Positions 17,401-23,588 of a stretch of 30,850 nt of DNA are shown here, piece after piece. A program made the translations under genes and the position numbers. The DNA is taken from assembly GCA_023453665.1 (NCBI GenBank), contig JAEXTA010000045.1:1-30850 (forward strand), in the 5' to 3' direction. Each line of letters starts with the position of its first letter. The stretch's first letter is position 1. The DNA is from Bacteroidota bacterium. Lineage in GTDB: Bacteria > Bacteroidota > Ignavibacteria > Ignavibacteriales > Ignavibacteriaceae. The notes below the pieces were generated by a model. The model made no database searches. It had not been told where the DNA came from and saw only the letters and a program-made list of their open reading frames with translations.

Positions 17401-18302
17401 GCAAATAACACCGCACGTAGCAAAGCAGCATAAACAACAAACAGCAGTAATTTAATACTTCTCAGTTTTATCCTGCCTGCATCATTACTGAAACCAATGC
17501 CAAGAAAAATACAGGCAGCTAATGCCAGCAGAGATTGAATCTGTGAAAACAGTGTGTTCAGATCGTTTATAGCAGAAGTTAAAGAAGGCTTAAAGAAACT
17601 CACCAAACCGATTTTATTGAATTTATTATTTAACAATTCAAATGAATACTTCCTGCCGTCACGTGACTTTTGTGTGAACGGAACATAATCGATTTCAAAT
17701 TCCGTATAGAACCTGTCCGAAATTTCCTTGTTAAAACTTATCTCCTCGTAGTATTCATTCTGGTATGTATAGTGTTTTTCAAACGGTAGTGAAATTGCTA
17801 TGTAAAATATATCTGAATCAATGTGCAGTGTGTCAATAACACTTAAGTACGTAAGCAGGTTTGAAATATAAAAATATGTTTCGCCATAGGGATAACTTAA
17901 AGGGAACAGATCGTCCTGTGGTATGGCTATACGGGAATTCCACGCAATCATTTTTGCATTCGGGGCAAACACTTCGACTGAGAATTCATTAAACTCATCA
18001 CTGTTAACAGTTCTGATTAAAGAACCGTAAGATTGGTTACCCGGTTTTAAAATTCTATGAAGCCTGTCTGACAGTTTCGTTTTTGTATCGAGCAGTAATT
18101 TTTCTTTAACCTTGTAACTGAGAAAAATATCATCTTCAATTTTTTTTATTTCATCTGAAACCAGGTTATTCCAGTCCCGTTCAGTATTATTTATCAGGAT
18201 GGGTGCGATTATTCCGCTTACCAGTATCAGGGATAAAATAAAAAAGACGATAGCAAAATATTTTCTATCGCCTTTAAATCTGTTCAGGATTCTTTTTAGC
18301 AT
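14454..18302 (-). CDS. Very large NtrY-like sensor histidine kinase
   Basis: The 1282-residue membrane protein begins with one helix (about 18-38) and an extracytoplasmic domain (to about 245), then a block of about eight helices (255-530), a second extracytoplasmic domain, more helices, a third one, and a last helix at about 978-999. A HAMP domain (1000-1050) leads to the kinase: H1074 in A-K-Q-V-A-H-E-I-K-N-P-L-T-P, the N box N-S-I-Q-A-N-A, and ATP-binding glycines D-D-G-N-G-I and G-M-G-L-G-L. The W-K-E-M-A-K-Q-V-A-H-E-I-K-N-P-L-T-P stretch is the NtrY hallmark. The signal is unknown and no response regulator lies nearby. It overlaps the DUF4783 gene by one base and the helicase gene by eight. 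Confidence 0.9.
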   Translation of the reverse strand: MLKRILNRFKGDRKYFAIVFFILSLILVSGIIAPILINNTERDWNNLVSDEIKKIEDDIFLSYKVKEKLLLDTKTKLSDRLHRILKPGNQSYGSLIRTVNSDEFNEFSVEVFAPNAKMIAWNSRIAIPQDDLFPLSYPYGETYFYISNLLTYLSVIDTLHIDSDIFYIAISLPFEKHYTYQNEYYEEISFNKEISDRFYTEFEIDYVPFTQKSRDGRKYSFELLNNKFNKIGLVSFFKPSLTSAINDLNTLFSQIQSLLALAACIFLGIGFSNDAGRIKLRSIKLLLFVVYAALLRAVLFAVEIPSRFISGPLVDPANFSSAFGWGIVKSPMEFFVTGLLLVAVAVKAFQYLTSYLEEYSSSSKSRIIKFVQIIIALIISLLVIRGLAASIKSVVFDSALRYFRSIELIPEPAVILMCFNILLIGTAVVLFLSPLIGLFLKFTTTNDKRKKLFLVIVSFILIQSAGIIFILIQKQPLITLLLSFVAITVLFLNAYHITFIKRSSLFNFVYAGLAGSILSITLLNYFNLELERESLKTTTFEITRSDDNLVRFLLEETLIESSGSNEIVSYFPRRNTNFNALAFIIWSKSSMQRESLVSSISLFNIHKETIGTFSAGLTPLDEIPQLPKENINGKVFIDEIVIDPQTSLKQFNGVVPVTDGRILLGYISASVQYSPSSRSVADIPEFLRSKKNLVNSVIDFEQLNIFQFTDGRLVEAYGEIFPSREQTEPILKADFSDDNEAWLRLNMNDENYLTYALRTGHDKDNNIISVSVQEKHLTWNLFNFFKIFIIQSIFIIVLLIIILLSGSREFKYSFKSQLLVAFLFVSIIPVGLLALYNREIVQERTNSAIINELNERTNYIENHINTQLVKHKNRSLPDIFENVTNELNISFAVYDGTNLFYNSQPEYYNAGLFINKLNSRTYYHLNYLSYREFFLKETLDNFVYDSFYKRINIAGTNYILNVNDAFNKIKVTFTTIDVDVFLFGVYSFAVLVIIIVSTIMANRISAPIRRLTKATDAVANGDLSVQLEGNEKGEIKELFDRFNMMTGELQKNQVELAELERENAWKEMAKQVAHEIKNPLTPMKLAVQQLIISYREKKNFEQMFEKISGTILNQIDTLNQIASEFSSFARMPNYKLEQIDIIPVIYDVINLFIDEKIKITFVTENNSAIVEADKSNLRRMFINLIRNSIQANAESIEIKLIEKESRLEIIFSDDGNGIPESIRNKIFEQNFTTKEKGMGLGLKMIKRFLEGIRGNIDYIDSETGATFKIEIPLNQNPPGNNV

Positions 18303-18757
18303 CAGTTAAAAGTGATCTGTGAAATTTTCCAGCGGTTGCCTGTTTTTTTCAAAGAGATATAAACCCTTGCTGCATCCCGTTTTCCTTTAAATTCATAATT
18401 ATAGACACCTGTAGCATATGGCGATGTTTCATCATTCCTGATATTATTAAACCGGAACGAGGTTATCTGGTAAACTTTGAAATAATCTTCAAGTACATAA
18501 TATGCCTGGTTTGAACTGTAATAACCGCTTACTCCGTTTGAAAGACTTAAATATGTTTGTGCACTGAAGTGATTTGATATTGCGGCAACATTCCCCCCGG
18601 AAATCCCGGACTCTATTTCGTCAAATATTGAATCAGAAACAGACCTCTGGTTTCTGGTCGAATTCTTTTCAATAAGATTATTCCCCTGCGCAACTGATAT
18701 TTGCACAGGGGAAATCATTATTAAAATGGTCAATATTATTTGAAGGGTTCTAATCAT
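18302..18757 (-). CDS. Secreted DUF4783 protein
   Basis: The 151-residue protein has a signal peptide (hydrophobic 5-22, cut near A23-Q24) and a single small domain at about 40-150 that matches DUF4783 of Bacteroidota: helix D-E-I-E-S-G-I, F-S-A-Q-T-Y-L-S-L, G-Y-Y-S-S-N-Q-A-Y-Y-V-L-E-D-Y-F and the closing strands R-V-Y-I-S-L-K-K and R-W-K-I-S-Q-I. The fold resembles an NTF2/SnoaL cone (inferred), which often binds small molecules or acts as an adaptor. The stop and the start of the giant kinase share one base (TGATG), so the two are translationally coupled. This suggests that the protein may assist the kinase's extracytoplasmic sensing. Confidence 0.78.
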   Translation of the reverse strand: MIRTLQIILTILIMISPVQISVAQGNNLIEKNSTRNQRSVSDSIFDEIESGISGGNVAAISNHFSAQTYLSLSNGVSGYYSSNQAYYVLEDYFKVYQITSFRFNNIRNDETSPYATGVYNYEFKGKRDAARVYISLKKTGNRWKISQITFN

Positions 18758-18832
18758 CTTTATCTCTTAATTAAATTTAATCAATAATTAAGATGAAATC
18801 TATAAACAGTTTTTCAAAAAACTTAAATGCAC

Positions 18833-19660
18833 TTACTGGTTCGAACTGATCTGAGTTCTGCTGCTGTTGCTTCTTGAAAGCGGACTTCTTTCATCCGGAA
18901 CAGCTTTAAGTTTAAGTTCCCTGTTGCCTTCTAATAACTGATAAGCCCAGTCAAATACTATTCTGTCACCTGTAATTGCTTTAACTCTTATCTTTGCGTA
19001 GTGGTTATCCCATGTCCAGATTACATAGGTATGTCCGACTCTCGCAATTTCATCCTTAGTTGTTGACCAACCGCTTGTGGGTGCAAACGGAATATCATAG
19101 ATATCATTTGTAGGTCCCATATCCTGAATATCTGTATCATCATAGACATCCAGATAAAAAGTTCCCTGGTAATTTTCAAAGAAGAAATCAGCATCAATGT
19201 CATCGAAAGGAACTACGAGATAATCTGAAAATGAATAACCGGAATTATCTGGAAATCTTCTGTAGTCAAAAATTGCCTGGTTAAATCCTTCAGGTCTTGG
19301 TGTTGCATAAACAACATCAACACTGAGTTCACTTTCATTTCCATTGTGGTCATATGCGGTTACTGCATAGTAAAGTGTAAGACCGTTGCTAGCGCCGTCA
19401 TCAACAAAATAATTTGAAGATGTTGAACCGATAAGTGTGTACTTTCCATCATAAGAATAAGCGTAGTAAACATTGTAACCGGCAAGGTCGCCTTCCCTGT
19501 TGTCATCCCAGTAAAGATCGACGCGGTTATCGCCGTTTAAAACTACAATGTTTCTCGGTTCAGCCGGGGGAGTATAATCGAAATAAGAATTATTAATATC
19601 ACACGCATTAAATAAAAACAGCGTGGCTAAAATTGGCAGGTATAATATTTTGTTTTTCAT
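18833..19660 (-). CDS. Lipoprotein with fibronectin type III domain
   Basis: I start at the ATG at 19660, because the upstream in-frame GTG at 19669 is itself part of the Shine-Dalgarno sequence AAAGGTGAT. The 275-residue protein has a lipobox F-N-A-C20 and an FN3 domain at about 31-120 (P-P-A-E-P-R-N-I-V-V, D-L-Y-W-D-D-N, L-A-G-Y-N-V-Y-Y-A, L-Y-Y-A-V-T-A-Y-D). The following 155 residues are rich in aromatic and acidic residues (D-I-D-A-D-F-F-F-E-N-Y-Q-G) and are not recognised. It is probably a surface or periplasmic binding lipoprotein. It stands alone between the pyr operon and the DUF4783 gene, with its own spacing of about 160 and 75 bases on the two sides. Confidence 0.8.
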   Translation of the reverse strand: MKNKILYLPILATLFLFNACDINNSYFDYTPPAEPRNIVVLNGDNRVDLYWDDNREGDLAGYNVYYAYSYDGKYTLIGSTSSNYFVDDGASNGLTLYYAVTAYDHNGNESELSVDVVYATPRPEGFNQAIFDYRRFPDNSGYSFSDYLVVPFDDIDADFFFENYQGTFYLDVYDDTDIQDMGPTNDIYDIPFAPTSGWSTTKDEIARVGHTYVIWTWDNHYAKIRVKAITGDRIVFDWAYQLLEGNRELKLKAVPDERSPLSRSNSSRTQISSNQ

Positions 19661-19662
19661 GA

Positions 19663-19695
19663 TAATCACCTTTATTTAAGTTCTGCTGGTGATTA
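19663..19695 (-). promoter_or_regulatory. Hairpin that can hide the ribosome-binding site of the FN3 lipoprotein gene
   Basis: An exact eight-base inverted repeat, TAATCACC (19663-19670) and GGTGATTA (19688-19695) on the plus strand, lies just before the ATG at 19660. On the minus-strand mRNA the 3' arm is the GGTGATTA that carries the Shine-Dalgarno sequence, so the hairpin (17-base loop) would occlude it. The repeat is seen; regulation is inferred. Confidence 0.35.
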
Positions 19696-19760
19696 CCCAA
19701 TTAAAGTGCCACTAAAAACTTTGATTATTACCGATTAAAGCAGGAAAATTTCGCAGGAAA

Positions 19761-19778
19761 TGTATAGCGATTTATACA
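19761..19778. promoter_or_regulatory. Inverted repeat TGTATA-N6-TATACA upstream of the FN3 lipoprotein gene
   Basis: Perfect arms TGTATA (19761-19766) and TATACA (19773-19778) are separated by GCGATT, about 100 bases before the lipoprotein start and 46 bases after the end of pyrC. It has the shape of an operator for a dimeric regulator, but no regulator or matching copy elsewhere in the window ties to it. Confidence 0.3.
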
Positions 19779-19823
19779 CAGGGTTTTATAAAGTAGGCAG
19801 TTATTTGTTTTACTTAACGGGCA

Positions 19824-21116
19824 TCAGATGCTGTTGAACTCGCCGCCGATAAATATCTTTCCTTTATTGATTACCGCTGTGGGTTTACCAGTCAACAATC
19901 TCTTATGGAAAGGCGAATTTATGGAAAGCGATTTGGACTTATGAATATCCGCAGTCCAGACTTCATCAACATCTATAATACTAATGTTTGCTCTTTCTCC
20001 CTCTTTAATCTGCGGTACAGAAAGATTAAGAATTTTCCGTGGATTTATTGAAAGCTTTTCAATCATCTGTTCAAGTGAAAGAACTTTTTTATGATAAAGT
20101 TCAGTGAAAGCCAGTCCGACCTGTGTTTCTAGTCCGATAATTCCGTTTGGTGCGTATTCAAACTCCGCTTCTTTCTCTTCGATTGAATGCGGTGCGTGAT
20201 CACTCGCTATGCAGTCAATTGTACCGTCCTTTAATCCGGTAAGGATCTCATCAACATCTGCCTGTGTCCGTAAAGGAGGATTCATCTTTGTATTAGTATC
20301 ATAAGTTTTAACAGCATCATCAGTCAGTGTAAAGTGATGCGGTGTCACTTCTGCGGTTACGTTTATGCCTCTTGCTTTTGCTTCACGTACAAGTTCAACA
20401 GATCGTTTCGTACTGATATGCGCAATATGAACTTTACCGCCGGTGTATTCAGCCATCATAATATCCCTCATCACAATAAGATCTTCCGCAACTGATGGAA
20501 TTGGAGGCAAACCAAGCAATGTAGAGTTTATACTTTCATTCATCGTACCGCCGGCGAGAGATTCATCTTCACAATGTTCAATTATTGGCAGGTTATACAT
20601 CTTAGAATATTCAAGTGCACGTTTTAAGATTGAAGCAGTTTTAATCGCAATTCCATCATCAGAAAATCCAACTGCACCTGCTTCAAACAACTCAGCCATT
20701 GGAGAAATCGTTTCACCTTTTCTTGACATCGTAGCCGCACCGACCGGATAAACATCAACAAGATGATTCATCGCTTTTTCTTTTATCAATGTGATGACTT
20801 CCGCAGAATCAATTGCCGGTTCTGTGTTAGGCATACAAGCAAGACCTGTAAACCCTCCGTTTGCCGCTGCGTTACACCCTGTTACAACAGTTTCTTCATC
20901 CTCTCTTCCCGGTTCACGCAAGTGTACGTGCATATCGAATAATCCCGGTACCACATATTTATTCTTCAACTCAAATTCTTTTGCGCCTTCAGATTCTTTT
21001 TTCTCAAGCTTGCCTATCTTTTGTATGACTCCATCAACTATCAGAACATCAACATTTTTTTCATTCAGTTTCTGATGGGGATTAAAAACATTTACATCTT
21101 TAAGAACTATCTTCAT
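19824..21116 (-). CDS. pyrC: Dihydroorotase
   Basis: The 430-residue enzyme closes carbamoyl aspartate to dihydroorotate, the third step of pyrimidine synthesis. It is a class I (long) dihydroorotase: metal ligands H63 and H65 (D-M-H-V-H-L-R-E-P-G), the aspartate ligand D153 (F-S-D-D-G) that replaces the carboxylated lysine in this class, H181 (I-E-H-C-E-D), H233 (H-I-A-H-I-S-T) and catalytic D306 (S-D-H-A-P-H). All key residues are intact, so it should be active and not a PyrC' pseudo-enzyme. It starts 12 bases after pyrB and is the last gene of the operon; the genes for the other steps are not in the window. Confidence 0.96.
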   Translation of the reverse strand: MKIVLKDVNVFNPHQKLNEKNVDVLIVDGVIQKIGKLEKKESEGAKEFELKNKYVVPGLFDMHVHLREPGREDEETVVTGCNAAANGGFTGLACMPNTEPAIDSAEVITLIKEKAMNHLVDVYPVGAATMSRKGETISPMAELFEAGAVGFSDDGIAIKTASILKRALEYSKMYNLPIIEHCEDESLAGGTMNESINSTLLGLPPIPSVAEDLIVMRDIMMAEYTGGKVHIAHISTKRSVELVREAKARGINVTAEVTPHHFTLTDDAVKTYDTNTKMNPPLRTQADVDEILTGLKDGTIDCIASDHAPHSIEEKEAEFEYAPNGIIGLETQVGLAFTELYHKKVLSLEQMIEKLSINPRKILNLSVPQIKEGERANISIIDVDEVWTADIHKSKSLSINSPFHKRLLTGKPTAVINKGKIFIGGEFNSI

Positions 21117-21128
21117 TTAAATTCCTGT

Positions 21129-22049
21129 TTAGTTTAAAGTACCGAGTAAATACAGAACCGCCATTCTTACCGCGACCCCGTTTGTAACTTGTTTTAAAAT
21201 AATCTGGTTCATTCCGTCAGCAACTTCCGATGATATTTCAACACCGCGGTTAATCGGACCGGGATGAAGTATCAGCACATCCTTTCCGTTCTTATCAAGT
21301 CTTTGCTGAGTTATACCAAAATACTTTGCGTATTCCCTTATTGATGGAAAATATTCTCTCGCTTTTCTTTCAAGCTGAATGCGGAGAACATTAAGCACAT
21401 CATTTTCCTGAATTGCTTCATCTATATCGTGAATCACATCAACACCAAGCTCTTCAATATATCGTGGTATCATTGTCGAAGGTCCGCACACTGAAACTTT
21501 TGCACCCATTGTCTTCAATCCGAAAATGTTTGAAAGAGCAACACGGCTATGCGCCACATCACCAACAATGCAGACTTTAAGTCCGGCAAGCTTGCCAAGT
21601 TTTTCTCTGATCGAATACATATCAAGTAAAGCCTGAGTTGGATGTTCGTGAGTTCCGTCACCCGCGTTGATTATGTTTGAATCACAAATTTTTGTAAGGA
21701 ATAGCGGAGTGCCTGCGGCGGCGTGCCTCACAACAACCATATCAACCTTCATCGCTTCGATATTTTTCATCGTGTCTTTCAGTGTTTCACCTTTGCTTAC
21801 ACTACTGGTTGATACGCTGAAGTTTATCGCGTCGGCTGATAATCTTTTTTCAGCGAGTTCGAAAGATATCCGGGTTCTTGTTGAGTTTTCATAAAACAGG
21901 TTCACTACAGTTTTTCCCTGCAGTGTCGGAACTCTTTTAATCGGTCTTTCAAGAACTTCCCTGAACGTTGTTGCTGTATCAAGTATTAACTGGATATCTT
22001 CTTTAGGTACACCCTGTAACCCTAACAAATGCCTGCTGGATAACGACAT
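21129..22049 (-). CDS. pyrB: Aspartate carbamoyltransferase catalytic chain
   Basis: The 306-residue enzyme joins carbamoyl phosphate and aspartate. Carbamoyl-phosphate residues are present in Y-E-N-S-T-R-T-R (53-60), S-V-S-K-G-E (83-88, the flexible loop) and E-H-P-T-Q-A-L-L-D (135-143), and the aspartate-side segment L-H-P-G-P-I-N-R-G lies near 262-270. No pyrI regulatory-chain gene is next to it, so it is likely an unregulated trimer, as in Bacillus, with control by PyrR instead. It lies between pyrR (11 bases upstream) and pyrC (12 bases downstream). Confidence 0.97.
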   Translation of the reverse strand: MSLSSRHLLGLQGVPKEDIQLILDTATTFREVLERPIKRVPTLQGKTVVNLFYENSTRTRISFELAEKRLSADAINFSVSTSSVSKGETLKDTMKNIEAMKVDMVVVRHAAAGTPLFLTKICDSNIINAGDGTHEHPTQALLDMYSIREKLGKLAGLKVCIVGDVAHSRVALSNIFGLKTMGAKVSVCGPSTMIPRYIEELGVDVIHDIDEAIQENDVLNVLRIQLERKAREYFPSIREYAKYFGITQQRLDKNGKDVLILHPGPINRGVEISSEVADGMNQIILKQVTNGVAVRMAVLYLLGTLN

Positions 22050-22060
22050 ATTCTCCTTAA

Positions 22061-22606
22061 CTAATTTTGTTTTGTTTCAACTAAGTAGATCGCGTCTTCG
22101 CCATCTACTTCTGTCATTTTAACTTTTATCTCTTCATCTGTGGAAGTCGGAATATTTTTTCCTACATAATCCGCTCTTATGGGAAGTTCGCGGTGACCTC
22201 TGTCAACAAGTATAAAAAGCTGTATTGATGAAGGTCTTCCCATATCCATTATTGCGTTCATTGCTGAGCGGACTGTTCTTCCCGTGTAAAGTACATCATC
22301 GATAAGAATAATATCTTTTTCGTTGATGTCGAATGTGATGTTTGATACGGAAACTTCCGGCTGTTTTAATCTTGTGCGGAAATCATCGCGGTAAAGTGTT
22401 ATGTCAAGAACGCCGAGCGGCAGTTCTATCTTTTCAATCTCTTTTATTTTTTCGAAGATGCGCCTTGCAAGGAATTCGCCGCGTGTTCTCATTCCCATAA
22501 GGACGAGATTTTTAGAACCTTTATTTTTTTCAAGTATCTCGTGGGCTATTCTTGTGATGATCCTTTGCAGACCGGCTTCGTCGATTACTTTTGATTTTAT
22601 GCTCAT
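22061..22606 (-). CDS. pyrR: PyrR, pyrimidine operon RNA-binding regulator / uracil phosphoribosyltransferase
   Basis: The 181-residue protein has the PyrR layout: G-M-R-T-R-G-E-F-L-A-R-R-I near 38-50, the PRPP loop D-I-I-L-I-D-D-V-L-Y-T-G-R-T-V-R-S-A near 95-112, and V-D-R-G-H-R-E-L-P-I-R-A-D-Y-V-G-K-N-I-P-T-S. The conserved R-G-H-R-E-L-P-I-R segment contains basic residues used for RNA binding. PyrR senses UMP and binds a stem-loop in the pyr leader to lower expression. The leader here contains such a loop, so the gene is probably autoregulated. Many PyrR proteins also have weak uracil phosphoribosyltransferase activity. It is the first gene of pyrRBC. Confidence 0.95.
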   Translation of the reverse strand: MSIKSKVIDEAGLQRIITRIAHEILEKNKGSKNLVLMGMRTRGEFLARRIFEKIKEIEKIELPLGVLDITLYRDDFRTRLKQPEVSVSNITFDINEKDIILIDDVLYTGRTVRSAMNAIMDMGRPSSIQLFILVDRGHRELPIRADYVGKNIPTSTDEEIKVKMTEVDGEDAIYLVETKQN

Positions 22607-22610
22607 ATAT

Positions 22611-22642
22611 AAAAAATCCTCCTTGGAATATTTCCGTGGAGG
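22611..22642 (-). terminator. Leader hairpin: attenuator terminator and/or Shine-Dalgarno occluder of pyrR
   Basis: On the minus strand CCTCC (plus 22638-22642), then AC, GGAA, loop ATA, TTCC, AA and GGAGG (plus 22618-22622) make a stem of five plus four pairs with one symmetric internal loop. One A and then six T (plus 22611-22616) follow, ending four bases before the pyrR ATG. The 3' arm AAGGAGG is also the only ribosome-binding site. The same hairpin can therefore stop transcription or hide the start. Confidence 0.65.
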
Positions 22643-22671
22643 TTCCTTTTCTGTTTGTTATTTTTTTTCAT

Positions 22672-22702
22672 CCTTATCGATCTCTCCGGATTGATTTAAA
22701 GG
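22672..22702 (-). promoter_or_regulatory. PyrR-binding loop in the pyrRBC leader
   Basis: The minus-strand RNA contains AAUCCGGAGAGAUC, which matches the known PyrR loop consensus ARUCCNGNGAGGYU except at two stem positions. The U-A pair there replaces the usual U-G pair, keeping the upper stem AUC/GAU around the hexaloop CGGAGA. A purine/AU bulge and an outer stem CCUU/AAGG (plus 22699-22702 and 22672-22675) complete the standard shape. It lies 30 bases before the terminator-like hairpin, as expected for a PyrR anti-antiterminator or translational switch. Confidence 0.78.
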
Positions 22703-22723
22703 TTATCAAATTTTTACTGATCA

Positions 22724-22752
22724 AACTTAGAAGAAAAGTTGTTTAAAGTAAA
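22724..22752 (-). promoter_or_regulatory. Possible pyrRBC promoter
   Basis: TTTACT (plus 22747-22752) and TAAGTT (plus 22724-22729) are 17 bases apart on the minus strand. Transcription would begin near 22717, giving a leader of about 110 bases that starts shortly before the PyrR-binding loop. The boxes are only moderate matches. Confidence 0.35.
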
Positions 22753-22835
22753 GACGGGCGTGAATGTTTTACCACAGAGACACGTAACTAACAGGGATTT
22801 TTAGATTCTTGACCTTAATAGCTTAATTGTTTTTT

Positions 22836-22873
22836 AAGATGACATCTTTTCCTAAAGATGTCATCTTTTTTTT
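22836..22873 (+). terminator. Strong intrinsic terminator oriented on the plus strand, with no gene feeding it
   Basis: Perfect 14-base arms AAGATGACATCTTT (22836-22849) and AAAGATGTCATCTT (22854-22867) with loop TCCT run into eight T (22866-22873) on the plus strand. On the minus strand the stem is followed by A residues, so it is not a terminator for the minus-strand genes on either side. It may belong to an unseen plus-strand transcript or be left from a rearrangement. Confidence 0.6.
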
Positions 22874-22996
22874 GTTTATAAAATTCTTCTGTGCCGGAGG
22901 GCGCGTCATTGATAAGGAATAGTATTTTCATTTTTTGCCTTCTGTTCTTAAATGTTAGGAACTGTCACGGCTTGGGCCTTGACAGGCTGGAAACTT

Positions 22997-23557
22997 TCAA
23001 TGCACTATATTTAGATTTTTAACAAACTTGTTGAATTCTTTAATTTTAGTGGTATTAATTTCTAAAGCTATTCTAAAAAACAATGAGCTTATAGCAGTAC
23101 CCTTCGAAGAAATGAAAAATGTATCTTTTATATATTCCCAATTCAATTTTTCAACTAATGACTTTTCAATTGAATATGTCTTCATTACACGATTATTTGT
23201 CCTAGTTAAATTGCCAAACTTATCATATTCATGAGTTGATTTTATCAATTTAAAAACAACACAACTTGTTTCTTTGAATTTGCCAAAAAATTCGGAAAGG
23301 CATTTGGGTTGGAATAAATGTTGTAAAAAAATAATTGAAACATTTTTTTCATTGTCATCAGAAGAAAAATAATAATCAGAATACACAGTATCATTTGAAG
23401 CCCTGTAATGTTTGAAGAACGCATATTCTTTTATACTGTTTGAAACATCGGACAAGTAATTAAATGACCAAATTTTTTGAAAATCTTTTTCTGATTGACA
23501 AAAACTCGATTGATTTAATGAGATAAAAATGAAAAAAGCAATAAAACTCGTTTGCAT
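22997..23557 (-). CDS. Secreted protein of unknown function
   Basis: The 186-residue protein starts with a signal peptide (hydrophobic 4-14, probable cut near C20-Q21). The mature part has alternating aromatic strands and a K-F-G-N-L-T-R-T turn of the kind seen in small beta-rich Bacteroidota envelope proteins (D-K-F-G-N-L). I recognise no family. It begins 31 bases after the HEPN protein gene, on the same strand and in the same A+T-rich stretch, so it may be co-transcribed with the restriction-modification and HEPN genes, although a secreted protein would be odd in a defence operon. The ribosome-binding site is weak. Confidence 0.6.
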   Translation of the reverse strand: MQTSFIAFFIFISLNQSSFCQSEKDFQKIWSFNYLSDVSNSIKEYAFFKHYRASNDTVYSDYYFSSDDNEKNVSIIFLQHLFQPKCLSEFFGKFKETSCVVFKLIKSTHEYDKFGNLTRTNNRVMKTYSIEKSLVEKLNWEYIKDTFFISSKGTAISSLFFRIALEINTTKIKEFNKFVKNLNIVH

Positions 23558-23588
23558 ATTGAAATGACCATTTCATTATTAACTAAAA

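Larger units (their letters stand above)
22607..22996. other. Gene-free stretch upstream of pyrR
   Basis: This 390-base stretch holds the pyr leader and promoter (22611-22752), a plus-oriented terminator-like hairpin (22836-22873) and a second hairpin (22962-22985) with arms CTGTCA and TGACAG and an inner GGC/GCC stem, just past the stop of the 186-residue protein gene. I see no coding frame that I would support. Confidence 0.6.

Noticed and set aside
18808..18823. Small hairpin AGTTTTT/AAAAACT after the FN3 lipoprotein gene as a terminator
   Set aside because: The stem is only A-T rich pairs with a two-base loop and no U tract follows on the minus strand.
22770..22785. Segment ACCACAGAGACACG resembling repeats seen in other genomes
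   Set aside because: Only one copy is present in this window, with no palindrome or partner, so a repeat call is unsupported.
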